Shown here: piece by piece, positions 24,724-34,071 of the stretch
Position numbering within the stretch: position 1 is the first letter of the stretch
How the letters are laid out: each line of letters begins with the position of its first letter
From: Caldalkalibacillus salinus
Lineage (GTDB): Bacteria > Bacillota > Bacilli > Caldalkalibacillales > JCM-10596
NCBI RefSeq assembly: GCF_016745835.1
Contig: NZ_JAERVL010000037.1
Location: 1-36,788, forward strand
Direction: 5' to 3'
DNA length: 36,788 bases
Made by a program: the position numbers and the translations under genes
The notes under the pieces: generated by a model
The model's input: the letters and a program-made list of their open reading frames with translations, nothing else
Database searches by the model: none
What the model was told of the DNA's origin: nothing

Positions 24724-27642
24724 TTACTGTACGTCCAAAGCTTCTTGTATAATGCGTTGTTGCTGTTCCTGATGCATGAGAGGTACACCTTCCGCTGGAC
24801 TTGATCTTGCCGGACGTCCGACGTAGCGTACGTTTACAGAAGAGGGCACAATCGAACGAATATGAGGCGCAACAAAGGTCCAAGCGCCCATATTTTGAGG
24901 CTCTTCCTGTAACCAAATGATCTCTTTTACATGCGCGTAGCGTTCAATTAACTGACGGACACGTTCAACAGGAAAAGGATACAACTCCTCTATACGAACG
25001 ATATGCAAGCGTGGTGTATCCGTTTGAGTCCGTTGCTCTAATTCTGCTTGTAAATCAACAGCAATTTTACCGGAACATAAAATGAGTCGTTCTACATCCT
25101 CGTCGCGTCCTCCGTATTCATCAGGCTCAAAAACAGGGTGAAATCCACCTTCACTAAACGATACTGGTGGCGATGCTGTCTGCTTGTGTCGCAATAAACT
25201 CTTAGGCGTCATGATAACGAGGGGGCGTGCCTGATATTCTGTTAATAAAGCCGCTTGCCTTCTTAAAAGGTGAAAATACTGTGCGGCACTCGTTGGATAA
25301 GCGACAATCCAATTATGTTCGGCTGATAACTGCAAAAATCGTTCGAGCCGTGCATTAGAGTGTTCTGGTCCTTGCCCTTCATACCCGTGAGGTAGAAGGA
25401 GAACGAGACTAGACATCTGTCCCCATTTGGCCCGACCTGCAGAGATAAATTGGTCAATGATCACCTGTCCGGCATTCGCAAAATCTCCATACTGTGCTTC
25501 CCATATCGTTAATACTTGTGGGTTCTGAACATTATAACCATACTCAAATCCTAGGACGGACGCTTCCGATAACGGACTGTTATAAATGGCAAAGGAAGCT
25601 TTGGCAAGTGGATGTGTATGCAACGGTGAAAAAGAGTCGTGTCGCGCGTCATCATGCAAAATGAGATGTCTTTGGGCAAACGTTCCTCGCTCCGAGTCCT
25701 GCCCAGTTAAGCGAATAGGGGTGCCGTCTTTTAATATGGACCCGAACGCGAGTGCCTCAGCTAACGCCCAGTCAACTTTTCCGTTATCATCTAGAGCATT
25801 TCTGCGCCGCTCTAATATTTTCTTCAGTTTGGGATACACATTGAGTTGCTCAGGCCAGTGGAACAAACCGTCTAATACGTCCTGTAATGTTGTTAATTGC
25901 ACGCCGGTCTGTACGTTTTGCAGGGCGAGGGGTTTGACGTCCTCTACTATTTGCTCTTGAGATGATGACCCAGGGTGACCGGACGTTTGTGCTGCCATTT
26001 CAGAGTTGGTACCGTTGCTTTGATCCTCTTGTTTTTGATGATGAGCAGTGTTTAATGTTTCATGAGCTTCACCTAATGTCTGTTGAACGGATTTATTCAT
26101 CTCCTGCGCTTCATCCTGTGAAATGATCTTGTTTGAGATGAGTTGCTTCTCATAGCGCTCACGGACTGTGGGATGATTGTTGATCTTTCGGTATAACAAA
26201 CCTTGCGTTACAGAAGGATCATCCATTTCGTTATGGCCAAAACGCCGGTAGCCGATAAGATCTATTAAGATATCTTTATTAAAGCGGGTACGATACTTAG
26301 AAGCCAAAGCCACAGCCGATAAACATGCTTCAGGGTCATCAGCATTCACGTGAATGATGGGGATTTCGAAGCCTTTGGCCAAGTCACTCGCGTATGTCGT
26401 CGAACGAGAATCCGTGCTTTCTGTCGTAAATCCGAGGTTATTATTGGCGATGACATGGATCGTACCGCCCGTATGAAATCCGCGTAGACGGCTAAGGTTT
26501 AAAGATTCAGCAACCACCCCTTCTCCCGGAAAGGCCGCATCTCCGTGGACAAGAATGGCGAGTGCTTTGTTTTTATCTTGCTTAGGGAAACCCGGCTGTT
26601 CACAAACTTCTTGAGCGGCTCTCGTGTACCCTTGGACCACTGGATTAACGAACTCCAAATGACTAGGATTATGCGCCAAGGTGATATGTCCGTCGAGATG
26701 AGTGGACACAGTGTCTATGGCGTCGTCTTCTAACTCACGCTCAGCACCGAGATGGTATTTAACGTCTCCCGTCCAACCGAAATTAATGCCCATCGAACCT
26801 TCGGAAGGGACAAGTTCCTTATGAGGGGCGTGGTGGAACTCAGAGAATATATGCTCATAAGGTTTACCCAGAACGTGAGCCAAGACGTTAAGGCGTCCTC
26901 GATGTGCCATACCAATCATGATGTCTTTAGTCCCTGCCCGCACGTTATACTTAATGATCGCGTCCAAGATCGGTACAAGCATATCGATGCCCTCAATAGA
27001 AAATCGTTTTTGCCCAGGGAACGTGCGCTGTAGAAAATGTTCAAAGCCTTCGACTTGTGTTAATCTATAGAGTAATGCTTTCTTTTGCTCGGTGTTAAGT
27101 GGAACTAAATGCTGATCGTTTTCTACTTCCTGACTTAACCAGTTTCTCTCGCCAACATCATGAACATGACTAAACTCAAAGCCTATAGTGTGTGTATAAG
27201 TGTTTTTCAATCTTTCAATGGCATCTCGTGCTGAAGTTATGTTGTGAGAAGGCGTTGGCCAGATTATATCAGGTGGCAAGTGTTGAAGCTCTTTCTCATT
27301 TAAACCATATGTGTCTAATTGAAGGAACTGAAACTCCTCAGGTTCCTGAAGTGGATTGACACGGGCAGCGAGATGACCATACGTTCGTATGTTTTCGGCC
27401 AGTCTTTGGACTGCTAACATTTTTTGATACCCTTCGTTATTTACGTTACCTGTCGTAGACATCGTCTGTGTCTGAAGTAAATGAGCAGGAGGTGGACCCC
27501 ATTTTTCAAACAGATTTCTTAACTGTGGGTCGATACTATCCGGGTGCTCTGTGAATCGTTCAAACTGTTCGACCACATATCCAATATTCTGAGACTGAAT
27601 ATCATTCCATGGGTTTTGGTCAGCATGATCCTTGCCTGCCAT
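24724..27642 (-). CDS. odhA: 2-oxoglutarate dehydrogenase E1
   Basis: The thiamine-diphosphate decarboxylase of the complex. The frame opens at 27657, but GGAGGTG lies in its first codons, so the ATG at 27642 is the likely start (972 aa). Recognisable blocks are the N-terminal NPWNDIQSQNIGYVVEQFERF-type region, FSIEGIDMLVP, GMAHRGRLNVL, the ThDP motif GDAAFPGEGVVAESLNL ending in IANNNLGFT, YRRFGHNEMDDP, and the C-terminal transketolase-like half with LPHGYEGQGPEHSNARLE. A Gln/Ser/Gly-rich stretch near residues 530-570 (around NSEMAAQTSGHPGSSSQEQ) makes the linker between halves long. It is cotranscribed with odhB. Confidence 0.95.
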   Translation of the reverse strand: MAGKDHADQNPWNDIQSQNIGYVVEQFERFTEHPDSIDPQLRNLFEKWGPPPAHLLQTQTMSTTGNVNNEGYQKMLAVQRLAENIRTYGHLAARVNPLQEPEEFQFLQLDTYGLNEKELQHLPPDIIWPTPSHNITSARDAIERLKNTYTHTIGFEFSHVHDVGERNWLSQEVENDQHLVPLNTEQKKALLYRLTQVEGFEHFLQRTFPGQKRFSIEGIDMLVPILDAIIKYNVRAGTKDIMIGMAHRGRLNVLAHVLGKPYEHIFSEFHHAPHKELVPSEGSMGINFGWTGDVKYHLGAERELEDDAIDTVSTHLDGHITLAHNPSHLEFVNPVVQGYTRAAQEVCEQPGFPKQDKNKALAILVHGDAAFPGEGVVAESLNLSRLRGFHTGGTIHVIANNNLGFTTESTDSRSTTYASDLAKGFEIPIIHVNADDPEACLSAVALASKYRTRFNKDILIDLIGYRRFGHNEMDDPSVTQGLLYRKINNHPTVRERYEKQLISNKIISQDEAQEMNKSVQQTLGEAHETLNTAHHQKQEDQSNGTNSEMAAQTSGHPGSSSQEQIVEDVKPLALQNVQTGVQLTTLQDVLDGLFHWPEQLNVYPKLKKILERRRNALDDNGKVDWALAEALAFGSILKDGTPIRLTGQDSERGTFAQRHLILHDDARHDSFSPLHTHPLAKASFAIYNSPLSEASVLGFEYGYNVQNPQVLTIWEAQYGDFANAGQVIIDQFISAGRAKWGQMSSLVLLLPHGYEGQGPEHSNARLERFLQLSAEHNWIVAYPTSAAQYFHLLRRQAALLTEYQARPLVIMTPKSLLRHKQTASPPVSFSEGGFHPVFEPDEYGGRDEDVERLILCSGKIAVDLQAELEQRTQTDTPRLHIVRIEELYPFPVERVRQLIERYAHVKEIIWLQEEPQNMGAWTFVAPHIRSIVPSSVNVRYVGRPARSSPAEGVPLMHQEQQQRIIQEALDVQ

Positions 27643-27819
27643 TAAAGGCACCTCCATTGAAGCAGAGTTTTCATAGTATATGTCTACCCTTTCTAGGATT
27701 GTTTTAAAAATAATTTTTTCATGAATTTGGTTAACTTTTAAATTGTATGGTTCATCATTCGGTTAGCTCGTCAGCGGGTATTGATTCGAAAAAAAGATAA
27801 AAGTTGAGGTGTACATATC

Positions 27820-28824
27820 ATGAACCAGTGGATGAATAGAGGTATGAAAGGGTTGGGTATCATAATTGTTCTTATGTTGGCTTTAGCCATTTATACATAT
27901 TGGGACAACCAACGTATCGTGGTCGTAGAGGAAGAGGTTAAGATAGACGACTTACCATCAAGTCTAGAAGGATACACTATACTACAAATAACGGATCTGC
28001 ATGATAAAACGTTCGGCGAAAAACAACAAAGATTAGTAGAGACAATAAACGCTATAGACTATGATGCGATATTATTGACAGGTGATATGACGGCCAATGG
28101 TTTTGTCGATGACTATGCACCTTTTTACGATATATTAGAAGGGATCGATAACAAAGAAATAGCTTTATTCTCGTCCGGAAACAGTGATCCCAATAGTTAT
28201 ACCTTTGGAGATGACGTATATGAGGAGACAGAATTTATTAAAGGGATGAAGTCTCGAGGGGTGAATCTACTAGAATCTGTTGAAGAGGTACAGGTCGGGG
28301 ACGCGAGTGTAAATTTTGTTGATTTTAACATGTCAAGTAGAGACCCAGAAGATAGTTTAGCAGCGATAGAGGCCGAACTTGCCAATAAGGAAAATAATCA
28401 TGCTTCTGGTTTAAGACAGCACCAAAAACAGTTATTCGAGGAGATGCAGACATTAGACTATAAAGACGATCAAGATGTGCTTATCGCCGTGAGACACTAC
28501 CCTGTTCTTGAATCTGATTTCGAGTTTATCAGTAATAGAGATATTGGGATTCAGCGTGATTATGATCTTATTGTAGCCGGACACTATCATGGGGGACAAA
28601 TTAGAATCCCTTTCTACGGTGCACTTTATATACCAGAGCAAAGGTATCCACGTCGAGGGTATTTTCCTCCGCAGGACCGTGTAAAGGGATTATGGGAAGT
28701 CAATGGTTTTAAGCAGTACGTCAGTGCTGGGCTTGGTCATGTAGACACGATTCCATTACTAAGCTTACGTTTCTTTAACCCACCGGAAGTGAATGTGTTA
28801 ACTTTAACTAAGAACCGTGAATAG
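27820..28824 (+). CDS. Membrane-anchored metallophosphoesterase with altered motif
   Basis: A 334-aa YkuE-like calcineurin-type phosphoesterase. An N-terminal helix (about 11-28) anchors it, with the enzyme probably outside. Metal motifs: Asp59-Leu-His61 (ITDLHDKTFG), Asp89 (LLTGDM), Asn121 in SGNSDPN, His226 (VRHYPV) and His255/His257 (AGHYHGG). The usual GNHD/GNHE is GNSD here, so the catalytic His next to the metal-binding Asn is replaced by Ser. All other ligands are kept. The protein could be an enzyme with shifted activity or a binding protein. It stands alone with its own terminator. Confidence 0.88.
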   Translation: MNQWMNRGMKGLGIIIVLMLALAIYTYWDNQRIVVVEEEVKIDDLPSSLEGYTILQITDLHDKTFGEKQQRLVETINAIDYDAILLTGDMTANGFVDDYAPFYDILEGIDNKEIALFSSGNSDPNSYTFGDDVYEETEFIKGMKSRGVNLLESVEEVQVGDASVNFVDFNMSSRDPEDSLAAIEAELANKENNHASGLRQHQKQLFEEMQTLDYKDDQDVLIAVRHYPVLESDFEFISNRDIGIQRDYDLIVAGHYHGGQIRIPFYGALYIPEQRYPRRGYFPPQDRVKGLWEVNGFKQYVSAGLGHVDTIPLLSLRFFNPPEVNVLTLTKNRE

Positions 28825-28838
28825 CCGCGGTTCTTTTC
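28810..28838 (+). terminator. Rho-independent terminator
   Basis: AAGAACCG (28810-28817) pairs with CGGTTCTT (28828-28835), followed by a short T-rich tail. It overlaps the last codons of the metallophosphoesterase gene. Confidence 0.7.
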
Positions 28839-28899
28839 TGTTCTAATCATTGATATACCACATAAAAATATACGGTAACACATTGGAGAGGAGTTTTAT

Positions 28900-29880
28900 A
28901 TGTATAAGAAGGTTTTATTGTTGGGCCTTGTGCTTATTTTTGTTTTTAGTCTTATTGTTATGGTAAGTGCTGAGGAATCTCAGGATCAGGCCAAAGAAGG
29001 TCATCCTCTATATGAGGATAAAGAGGTACTTAACTACTTATTTTGGACAGTCGATGAGAAATTACAGAAAGATGTGGCGTCGCTTCAAAAGTCACTACAG
29101 TTATCACACGAACAGATGGCACTACTCAAAAATTGGGGTTTAAAGGAACGATTGGCTGTAACCGAAGAGCAGTATAATCAAGACTTAACATCACAAGCGT
29201 ACAATACCAATGTCCAAAAGATCTTCCAAAGACGGAATCTTAATCTGAAAGAACGTCTCGATGACAAGTTCCAGCCCTTTGAGGATTGGATTGAGACGTG
29301 GTGGGAAGAAGAGAAAGAGTATAGAAAAGAATGGCTTGAGGAGAGATCCACAACCAGTCATACGCAATCAGGGACAAATGAAGCAGGAACACAGGCTGAC
29401 GCAGAGTACGCGAATGGGATCTACGCGACACAGTACTACCCGAACGAATCAGGCGCTTACGAAGTCGCCTTACCCGATAAGTATCTTAAATTTGCTAATC
29501 TCGGGTGGACAAATGAGATACCACCAGAGTACAGAGCCACTTACAGTGACCCTCCTTATGTCGTGGATATATCCAATAGACATACGGATCGACAAGTCAA
29601 TGGTGTTCCCGTTGATGAAGTAGGCCCTTGGAACACAGACGACAACTATTGGAACAGTGCCGATGGGGACAATCCCCGACGTATGTTCACCGACCTTAGG
29701 TTGAGAGAACCGGAGGCGTATGCGGCTTACTATAATAATTATAATGATGGGAAGGATCAATTCGATAGAAACGTATCTAACCCTGCGGGTATTGATTTAA
29801 CACCTCATGTCGCTTCGGACCTGGGATTAGGACTCTATGAAAACGCATGGGTAGATGTCCGTTACGTTAATATGCCTTGA
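28900..29880 (+). CDS. Secreted protein of unknown function
   Basis: A 326-aa exported protein. Its signal peptide is MYKK plus a long hydrophobic core, with likely cleavage after VSA (residue 24). Residues about 30-150 are charged and helical, with coiled-coil character (LQKSLQLSHEQMALLKNW, then KEYRKEWLEERS). A Thr/Gly-rich linker leads to a C-terminal domain of about 160 residues rich in Tyr, Asn, Asp and Trp (VDEVGPWNTDDNYWNS, then NPAGIDLTPHVASDLGLG and a final WVDVRY). That domain recalls RlpA-type double-psi beta-barrels, which bind or cleave cell-wall glycans, but I cannot confirm this. RBS GGAGAGGAG. It is a single-gene unit. Confidence 0.75.
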   Translation: MYKKVLLLGLVLIFVFSLIVMVSAEESQDQAKEGHPLYEDKEVLNYLFWTVDEKLQKDVASLQKSLQLSHEQMALLKNWGLKERLAVTEEQYNQDLTSQAYNTNVQKIFQRRNLNLKERLDDKFQPFEDWIETWWEEEKEYRKEWLEERSTTSHTQSGTNEAGTQADAEYANGIYATQYYPNESGAYEVALPDKYLKFANLGWTNEIPPEYRATYSDPPYVVDISNRHTDRQVNGVPVDEVGPWNTDDNYWNSADGDNPRRMFTDLRLREPEAYAAYYNNYNDGKDQFDRNVSNPAGIDLTPHVASDLGLGLYENAWVDVRYVNMP

Positions 29881-29921
29881 TCGTAGTGCAAAAAAATAAA
29901 TCTAAGTTTAAACTTTGAAAC

Positions 29922-29955
29922 CCCGCTGGTGAGCCTGCCAGTGGGATTTTCTTTG
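29922..29955 (+). terminator. Rho-independent terminator
   Basis: CCCGCTGG (29922-29929) pairs with CCAGTGGG (29938-29945) with one wobble, followed by ATTTTCTTTG. Confidence 0.7.
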
Positions 29956-30010
29956 TTCTTCGTTTTTCCTGTCACTTTTTCATATTCTTTCGTATAAGAT
30001 TAAAAAAATT

Positions 30011-30040
30011 TTGACATAACAGACATGGTTGATTTAAGAT
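30011..30040 (+). promoter_or_regulatory. Likely sigma-A promoter of the ribose/xylose-type importer
   Basis: A consensus -35 TTGACA (30011-30016) is 18 bp from a -10-like TAAGAT (30035-30040). It predicts a leader of about 290 nt before the ATPase gene, containing a cre-like site and an orphan ribosome site. Confidence 0.55.
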
Positions 30041-30140
30041 AAACTTGTACGTATAACAAAAGATGTAAGTTCCTAACTTTAGTCAGTAGTAGACAAGTGA
30101 GAGACTTCGCTTCTAAGCAATGTTAAACAAGATATAGAGA

Positions 30141-30280
30141 AAGGAGGTATCAAAAAGGCTTCATTTATTAGCACATCATTCATTTTTTATAAACCGTTAT
30201 GGAAGCGCTTTACAAAGTGCACCTTGTACGAACAAGTCGTCATTCAGAACATCAGATTTCTGGATGTGAGGAACTTTGCA
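30141..30280 (+). other. Strong ribosome site with no start codon, followed by an open frame
   Basis: AAGGAGGT (30141-30148) is one of the best ribosome sites in the window, yet no ATG, GTG or TTG lies 5-12 bases after it. The frame beginning ATC AAA AAG at 30149 stays open for 44 codons to a TGA at 30281 (KKASFISTSFIFYKPLW and on). It may be a leader gene that lost its start, or part of an RNA structure. Confidence 0.3.
30199..30213 (+). promoter_or_regulatory. cre-like site (CcpA)
   Basis: ATGGAAGCGCTTTAC matches the WTGAAARCGYTTWNN form of the catabolite-responsive element at all but one position, with the central AAGCGCTT palindrome. It lies downstream of the promoter, where CcpA binding usually represses. 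This fits a sugar importer. Confidence 0.45.
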
Positions 30281-30335
30281 TGAGACTGTACAAAAATAGA
30301 ATAAGAGATGATAGTCATTTGAGGGGGTGGATAAA

Positions 30336-31844
30336 GTGCATTTAGATGACCAAAAGGCAACACCTATCGTGCAAGTCAAAGACGTTGGAAAGGTTTTCCC
30401 TGGTACACGGGCGCTGACAGATGTCAATTTGGACATATATGCTGGTGAAGTTCACGCGTTAATGGGAGAGAATGGTGCGGGGAAGTCAACTTTGATGAAC
30501 ATTTTGTCCGGGGTCTTCCCACCGTCTGAAGGTCAAATCTTGTTAGAGGGTAGAGAGATCACTTTGGAAAACCCTAAGGATGCCCAGGAAAAAGGCATTG
30601 CGATTGTACATCAGGAACTCAGTCTATGTCCGGACTTATCCGTCAGTGAAAATATCTATATGGGGCGTATGCCCGTCAATCAATTTGGCATCGTCAATCA
30701 AAGGAAGCTATATCAACAAACGAAAGAACTATTAGCCATGTTCAAAACTAAAATTGACCCCAGTACACCGATTGGAGAACTGAGTGTATCCGAACAGCAG
30801 GTGGTTGAAATCGCCAAGGCTTTATCCTTTGATTGTAAAGTGCTCATTCTAGATGAGCCGACTTCTGCTATAACTGAAAGTGAAGCGAACCGCTTGTTTG
30901 AGGTGATGCTTTCACTGAAACAAAAGGGCATCGCGCTCGTGTATATCAGTCATAAATTCAATGAAATATTCTCCATTGCCGATCGTATCTCTGTTTTACG
31001 AGATGGTCACGACGTTGGGAGCGATGTGACTCCAAATCTCACGCCGGACAAGGTTGTCAGCATGATGGTAGGGCGGGAACTCACAGATACCTATCCCGAC
31101 AAAGTGGGAGCCACCGAGAAGGAACTACTCCGTGTTGAAAAACTGGAAAAAGAAGGCGTCTTCCACGATATTCAATTTTCATTATATCAGAATGAAATAC
31201 TAGGGATATTTGGCTTAATGGGCGCGGGCAGAACTGAGATGGTCCGTGCGTTATGTGGGATCGATGACAAAGACGATAGTCAAGTCTGGATTAATGAGAA
31301 GCAGGTTGATATTCATAACATTAACGAGGCCAAGAAACATGGGCTCGTGTACTTAACGGAAGATAGAAAAAGTCAAGGACTATTTCTAGACATGACGATC
31401 AAGGGTAACATCATCTCCGCCGATTTGAATGCGGTGTCCGCCAAGGGCTTTATTCAACGTCAACGTGAATCACAAAGGGCACAAGAGTATGCACACATGT
31501 TAAACGTTAAAATGCAGAGTGTGAATCAAGACATTGGAAGCCTGAGTGGCGGGAATCAACAAAAGGCCTTAATAGGAAAGTGGCTCTCCATTCAACCCCA
31601 GATTCTGATATTAGATGAGCCGACACGAGGGATTGATGTTGGCGCTAAAGCGGAAATATATAAGCTACTGAGAAGTTTGTCCACTGAGGGTAAAGGGGTC
31701 ATGGTTATTTCCTCCGAACTTCCAGAAATTATTGGCCTATGCGACCGTGTACTAGTGATGCATGAAGGGGCTATTGTTGGTGAGGTGCAAAAAGATGGCC
31801 TGAATGAGAAAGACATTATGACATTAGCTTCAGGTATCAGTTAA
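30336..31844 (+). CDS. Sugar ABC transporter ATPase, two domains (RbsA/XylG/MglA type)
   Basis: The GTG at 30336 is chosen because GAGGGGG lies eight bases upstream; the GTG at 30327 would be inside that site. The 502-aa product has two fused ATPase domains. The first has Walker A GENGAGKST (44-52), signature LSVSEQQVVEIAKAL and Walker B LILDEPTSA. The second has the degenerate GLMGAGRTE in place of Walker A, usual for this family, with LSGGNQQKALIGKWL and LILDEPTRG. It powers uptake of a pentose or similar monosaccharide (CUT2 family) with the next two genes. No kinase, isomerase or repressor is nearby, so the substrate is open. Confidence 0.92.
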   Translation: MHLDDQKATPIVQVKDVGKVFPGTRALTDVNLDIYAGEVHALMGENGAGKSTLMNILSGVFPPSEGQILLEGREITLENPKDAQEKGIAIVHQELSLCPDLSVSENIYMGRMPVNQFGIVNQRKLYQQTKELLAMFKTKIDPSTPIGELSVSEQQVVEIAKALSFDCKVLILDEPTSAITESEANRLFEVMLSLKQKGIALVYISHKFNEIFSIADRISVLRDGHDVGSDVTPNLTPDKVVSMMVGRELTDTYPDKVGATEKELLRVEKLEKEGVFHDIQFSLYQNEILGIFGLMGAGRTEMVRALCGIDDKDDSQVWINEKQVDIHNINEAKKHGLVYLTEDRKSQGLFLDMTIKGNIISADLNAVSAKGFIQRQRESQRAQEYAHMLNVKMQSVNQDIGSLSGGNQQKALIGKWLSIQPQILILDEPTRGIDVGAKAEIYKLLRSLSTEGKGVMVISSELPEIIGLCDRVLVMHEGAIVGEVQKDGLNEKDIMTLASGIS

Positions 31845-31871
31845 GCATGAAGATGAAAGGTGGGATATCAT

Positions 31872-32882
31872 ATGGAACCTCAAGTCAATCAAGAAACGGG
31901 TAAGCAAAGTGTGTTCGATCGCTTACAGAGTGTGTTTCAGTTCAGGGAAGCCAATATTTTATTTGTCATTGGTATTTTATTTCTCGTATTATCTGCTTTT
32001 GTTCCTCACTTTCTAACGTCATCTAATCTTACAACCACGTTTATCGGTTTAGCGATGGACGGTATTCTCGTGGTGGGTATGACCTTAGTACTCGTATCCG
32101 GTGGCGTAGATTTATCCGTAGGGTCCGTCCTTGCACTCACCGCAGTATTGGCGGGTTACTTGGCCTATAACGGTGTTAACATCTGGTTAGCGGCTGTGAT
32201 CGCACTTGTGGCAGCGATGATCATAGGGTGGTTTAGTGGATTTTTTATCAGCAAGATAGGACTTAATCCCTTAATTATGACCCTAGGTATGATGAGTGTG
32301 GCCAGGGGATTAGCCTATGTGTTCACAGAAGGGGCTCCTGTGTCCATCGTAGGGATATCAGAAAGCTTCCTGTTTTTAGGTCAAGGGTCCGTTCTAGGTA
32401 TCCCTATGATTATTATCATATTAATAGTAGTGGTTATAACAGGGGATTTGCTATTAAGAAAAACAGCGGCGCTACGACAAGTCTACTACGTTGGCAGTAA
32501 TGAGAAAGCCGCTAGACTATCAGGGATTAATGTACAAAAAGTCAAGTTATGGGTCTATGTCATCAGTGCCTTGATGGCCGGTATAGCAGGTCTACTCACG
32601 CTTGCTAGATTCTCCGTTGCCGCCCCCACTGCCGGAATGACAGCTGAACTTCGGGCCATTGCAGCTTGTGTGATTGGGGGCGCTAGTCTTACAGGCGGAC
32701 AAGGTACTATACTAGGCGCTTTGTTAGGTGTCATTTTGGTAGGATTAGTGAATAACGCATTGATCCTCATGAATGTATCTGTCTACTTTCAAAGTCTCGT
32801 AATTGGCCTCGTACTCATCATTGCTGTGACACTAGATGTGTATTTAAACAAGCGCAAAGAAAAACAAAAAGTAGCGGCTTAA
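31872..32882 (+). CDS. Sugar ABC transporter permease (RbsC/XylH type)
   Basis: The ATG at 31872 follows AAAGGTGGG; the GTG at 31860 lies inside that site. The 336-aa membrane protein has about eight to ten hydrophobic segments. The family hallmark GMTLVLVSGGVDLSVGSVLA is clear, as are GLNPLIMTLGMMSVARGLAY, the cytoplasmic GSNEKAARLSGINV and the late AACVIGGASLTGGQGT. It forms the homodimeric channel of a CUT2 importer with the ATPase 27 bp upstream and the binding protein downstream. Confidence 0.92.
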   Translation: MEPQVNQETGKQSVFDRLQSVFQFREANILFVIGILFLVLSAFVPHFLTSSNLTTTFIGLAMDGILVVGMTLVLVSGGVDLSVGSVLALTAVLAGYLAYNGVNIWLAAVIALVAAMIIGWFSGFFISKIGLNPLIMTLGMMSVARGLAYVFTEGAPVSIVGISESFLFLGQGSVLGIPMIIIILIVVVITGDLLLRKTAALRQVYYVGSNEKAARLSGINVQKVKLWVYVISALMAGIAGLLTLARFSVAAPTAGMTAELRAIAACVIGGASLTGGQGTILGALLGVILVGLVNNALILMNVSVYFQSLVIGLVLIIAVTLDVYLNKRKEKQKVAA

Positions 32883-32919
32883 TGCTACTATTCTATAAAA
32901 AATATGAGGTGATTGAAGG

Positions 32920-33933
32920 ATGAAAAAAATTGTCGTTATTGCATTTATGATATCGCTTTCCGCTTTGGTCTCCTTGGCGGGGTGTGCCAATGAGGTGGTT
33001 GATACAGGAGAGCAGGGAGAGGGACATCCGTTAGAGGGATCATCCAACGAAAACTATGTGATGATTACGTTCCTATCTGGTATTGAGTATTGGAAGGACG
33101 CATATAGAGGATTTGAAGAAGCAGGACATCATTTTGGTGTACAAACGCAGTATACAGGGGCTAGTCAGTACGATATTAATGAGCAGGTTACCGTTTTTGA
33201 ACAAATAGTGGCCCAGAATCCAGACGGTATCCTACTGACAGCGATTAATCCCAGCGCGCTTGAAGAACCGATTAATAGAGCTATTGAAGCGGGTATCCCA
33301 GTGATTACGTTTGATGCGGACTCTGGTGAGAGTCAACGCTATTCTTTCTTAGCTACAAGTAATTACGATGCGGGTGTAACAGCAGCTAGAGAACTTGCAT
33401 CATTAGTGGGTGAAACGGGAGAGGTAGGGGTCATCACGGTACCAGGACAGCAAAATCATGAAGACCGCACACAAGGATTTGTCGATACCATTGAAACTGA
33501 ATTCTCAAAAATGGATGTTGTGGCCATACAAGATGGGGAGTCTGACCAAATTGCGGCTTCTAATACAATGTCTGGTATGATCCAATCTCATCCTGATCTT
33601 GTTGGTGTCTTTACAACAGAAGCGTCAACAGGAGTAGGGGCCGGTACTGCTGTTCAAGAGGCGAACAAAGTTGGCGACATCAGCATCGTTAGCTTTGATA
33701 CGGACCGTGGGACATTAGATATGATTAAAAATGGTGTGATAGATGCCACATTAGCGCAAGGGACGTGGAATATGGGTTATTGGGGCATGAACTTCCTCTT
33801 TCATCTTAGACATGATTTATTAAACCCTGTTTCAGATTGGAGAACGGCCGAGGTCAGCCCATTACCAACAAGTGTTGATACCGGTGTCGCTATCGTAAAC
33901 GAGGACAACGTGGATTATTACTACGCAGATTAG
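32920..33933 (+). CDS. Sugar-binding lipoprotein (RbsB type)
   Basis: A 337-aa periplasmic-binding-protein-like lipoprotein. The signal peptide ends in lipobox LAGC with lipid Cys22, then an acidic linker (NEVVDTGEQGEGHPLEG). The two-lobe sugar-binding fold shows VMITFLSGIEYWKDAYRGFE, QNPDGILLTAINPSALEEPI, GIPVITFDADS, GVITVPGQQNHEDRTQGF and ISIVSFDTDRGTLD, all typical of RbsB/XylF relatives. SFDTDRGTLDMIKNG and LAQGTWNMGYWG form the later part of the pocket. It delivers sugar to the RbsC-type permease. RBS GAGGTG is nine bases before the ATG. Confidence 0.92.
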   Translation: MKKIVVIAFMISLSALVSLAGCANEVVDTGEQGEGHPLEGSSNENYVMITFLSGIEYWKDAYRGFEEAGHHFGVQTQYTGASQYDINEQVTVFEQIVAQNPDGILLTAINPSALEEPINRAIEAGIPVITFDADSGESQRYSFLATSNYDAGVTAARELASLVGETGEVGVITVPGQQNHEDRTQGFVDTIETEFSKMDVVAIQDGESDQIAASNTMSGMIQSHPDLVGVFTTEASTGVGAGTAVQEANKVGDISIVSFDTDRGTLDMIKNGVIDATLAQGTWNMGYWGMNFLFHLRHDLLNPVSDWRTAEVSPLPTSVDTGVAIVNEDNVDYYYAD

Positions 33934-34071
33934 GGAATTGAAAATGTGACCGGACGCGTGCCGCTCTTGTGCGAACACCCATTTTTTTTGTACAGGTGAC
34001 CATACTTTTTTCTCATGAATAGGCTAAACTATATGGATATATGACCAAAACGAGGAGAAAGGAGTCTAGTT

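Noticed and set aside
24164-25960. Several plus-strand open frames inside odhB and odhA
   Set aside because: Both genes on the minus strand are full length with all family motifs; the opposite frames lack ribosome sites and are Ser/Cys-rich shadows.
30245-30267. Interleaved inverted repeats CAGAA/TTCTG and ACATC/GATGT resembling an H-type pseudoknot
   Set aside because: The first connecting loop would have no nucleotides, which is not sterically workable, and the stems are only 4-5 bp. Probably chance.
33934-34071. Possible sporulation-type promoter before the giant repeat gene (CATAC, TGAATA)
   Set aside because: Neither box has a partner at the correct spacing for sigma-E, sigma-G or sigma-K.
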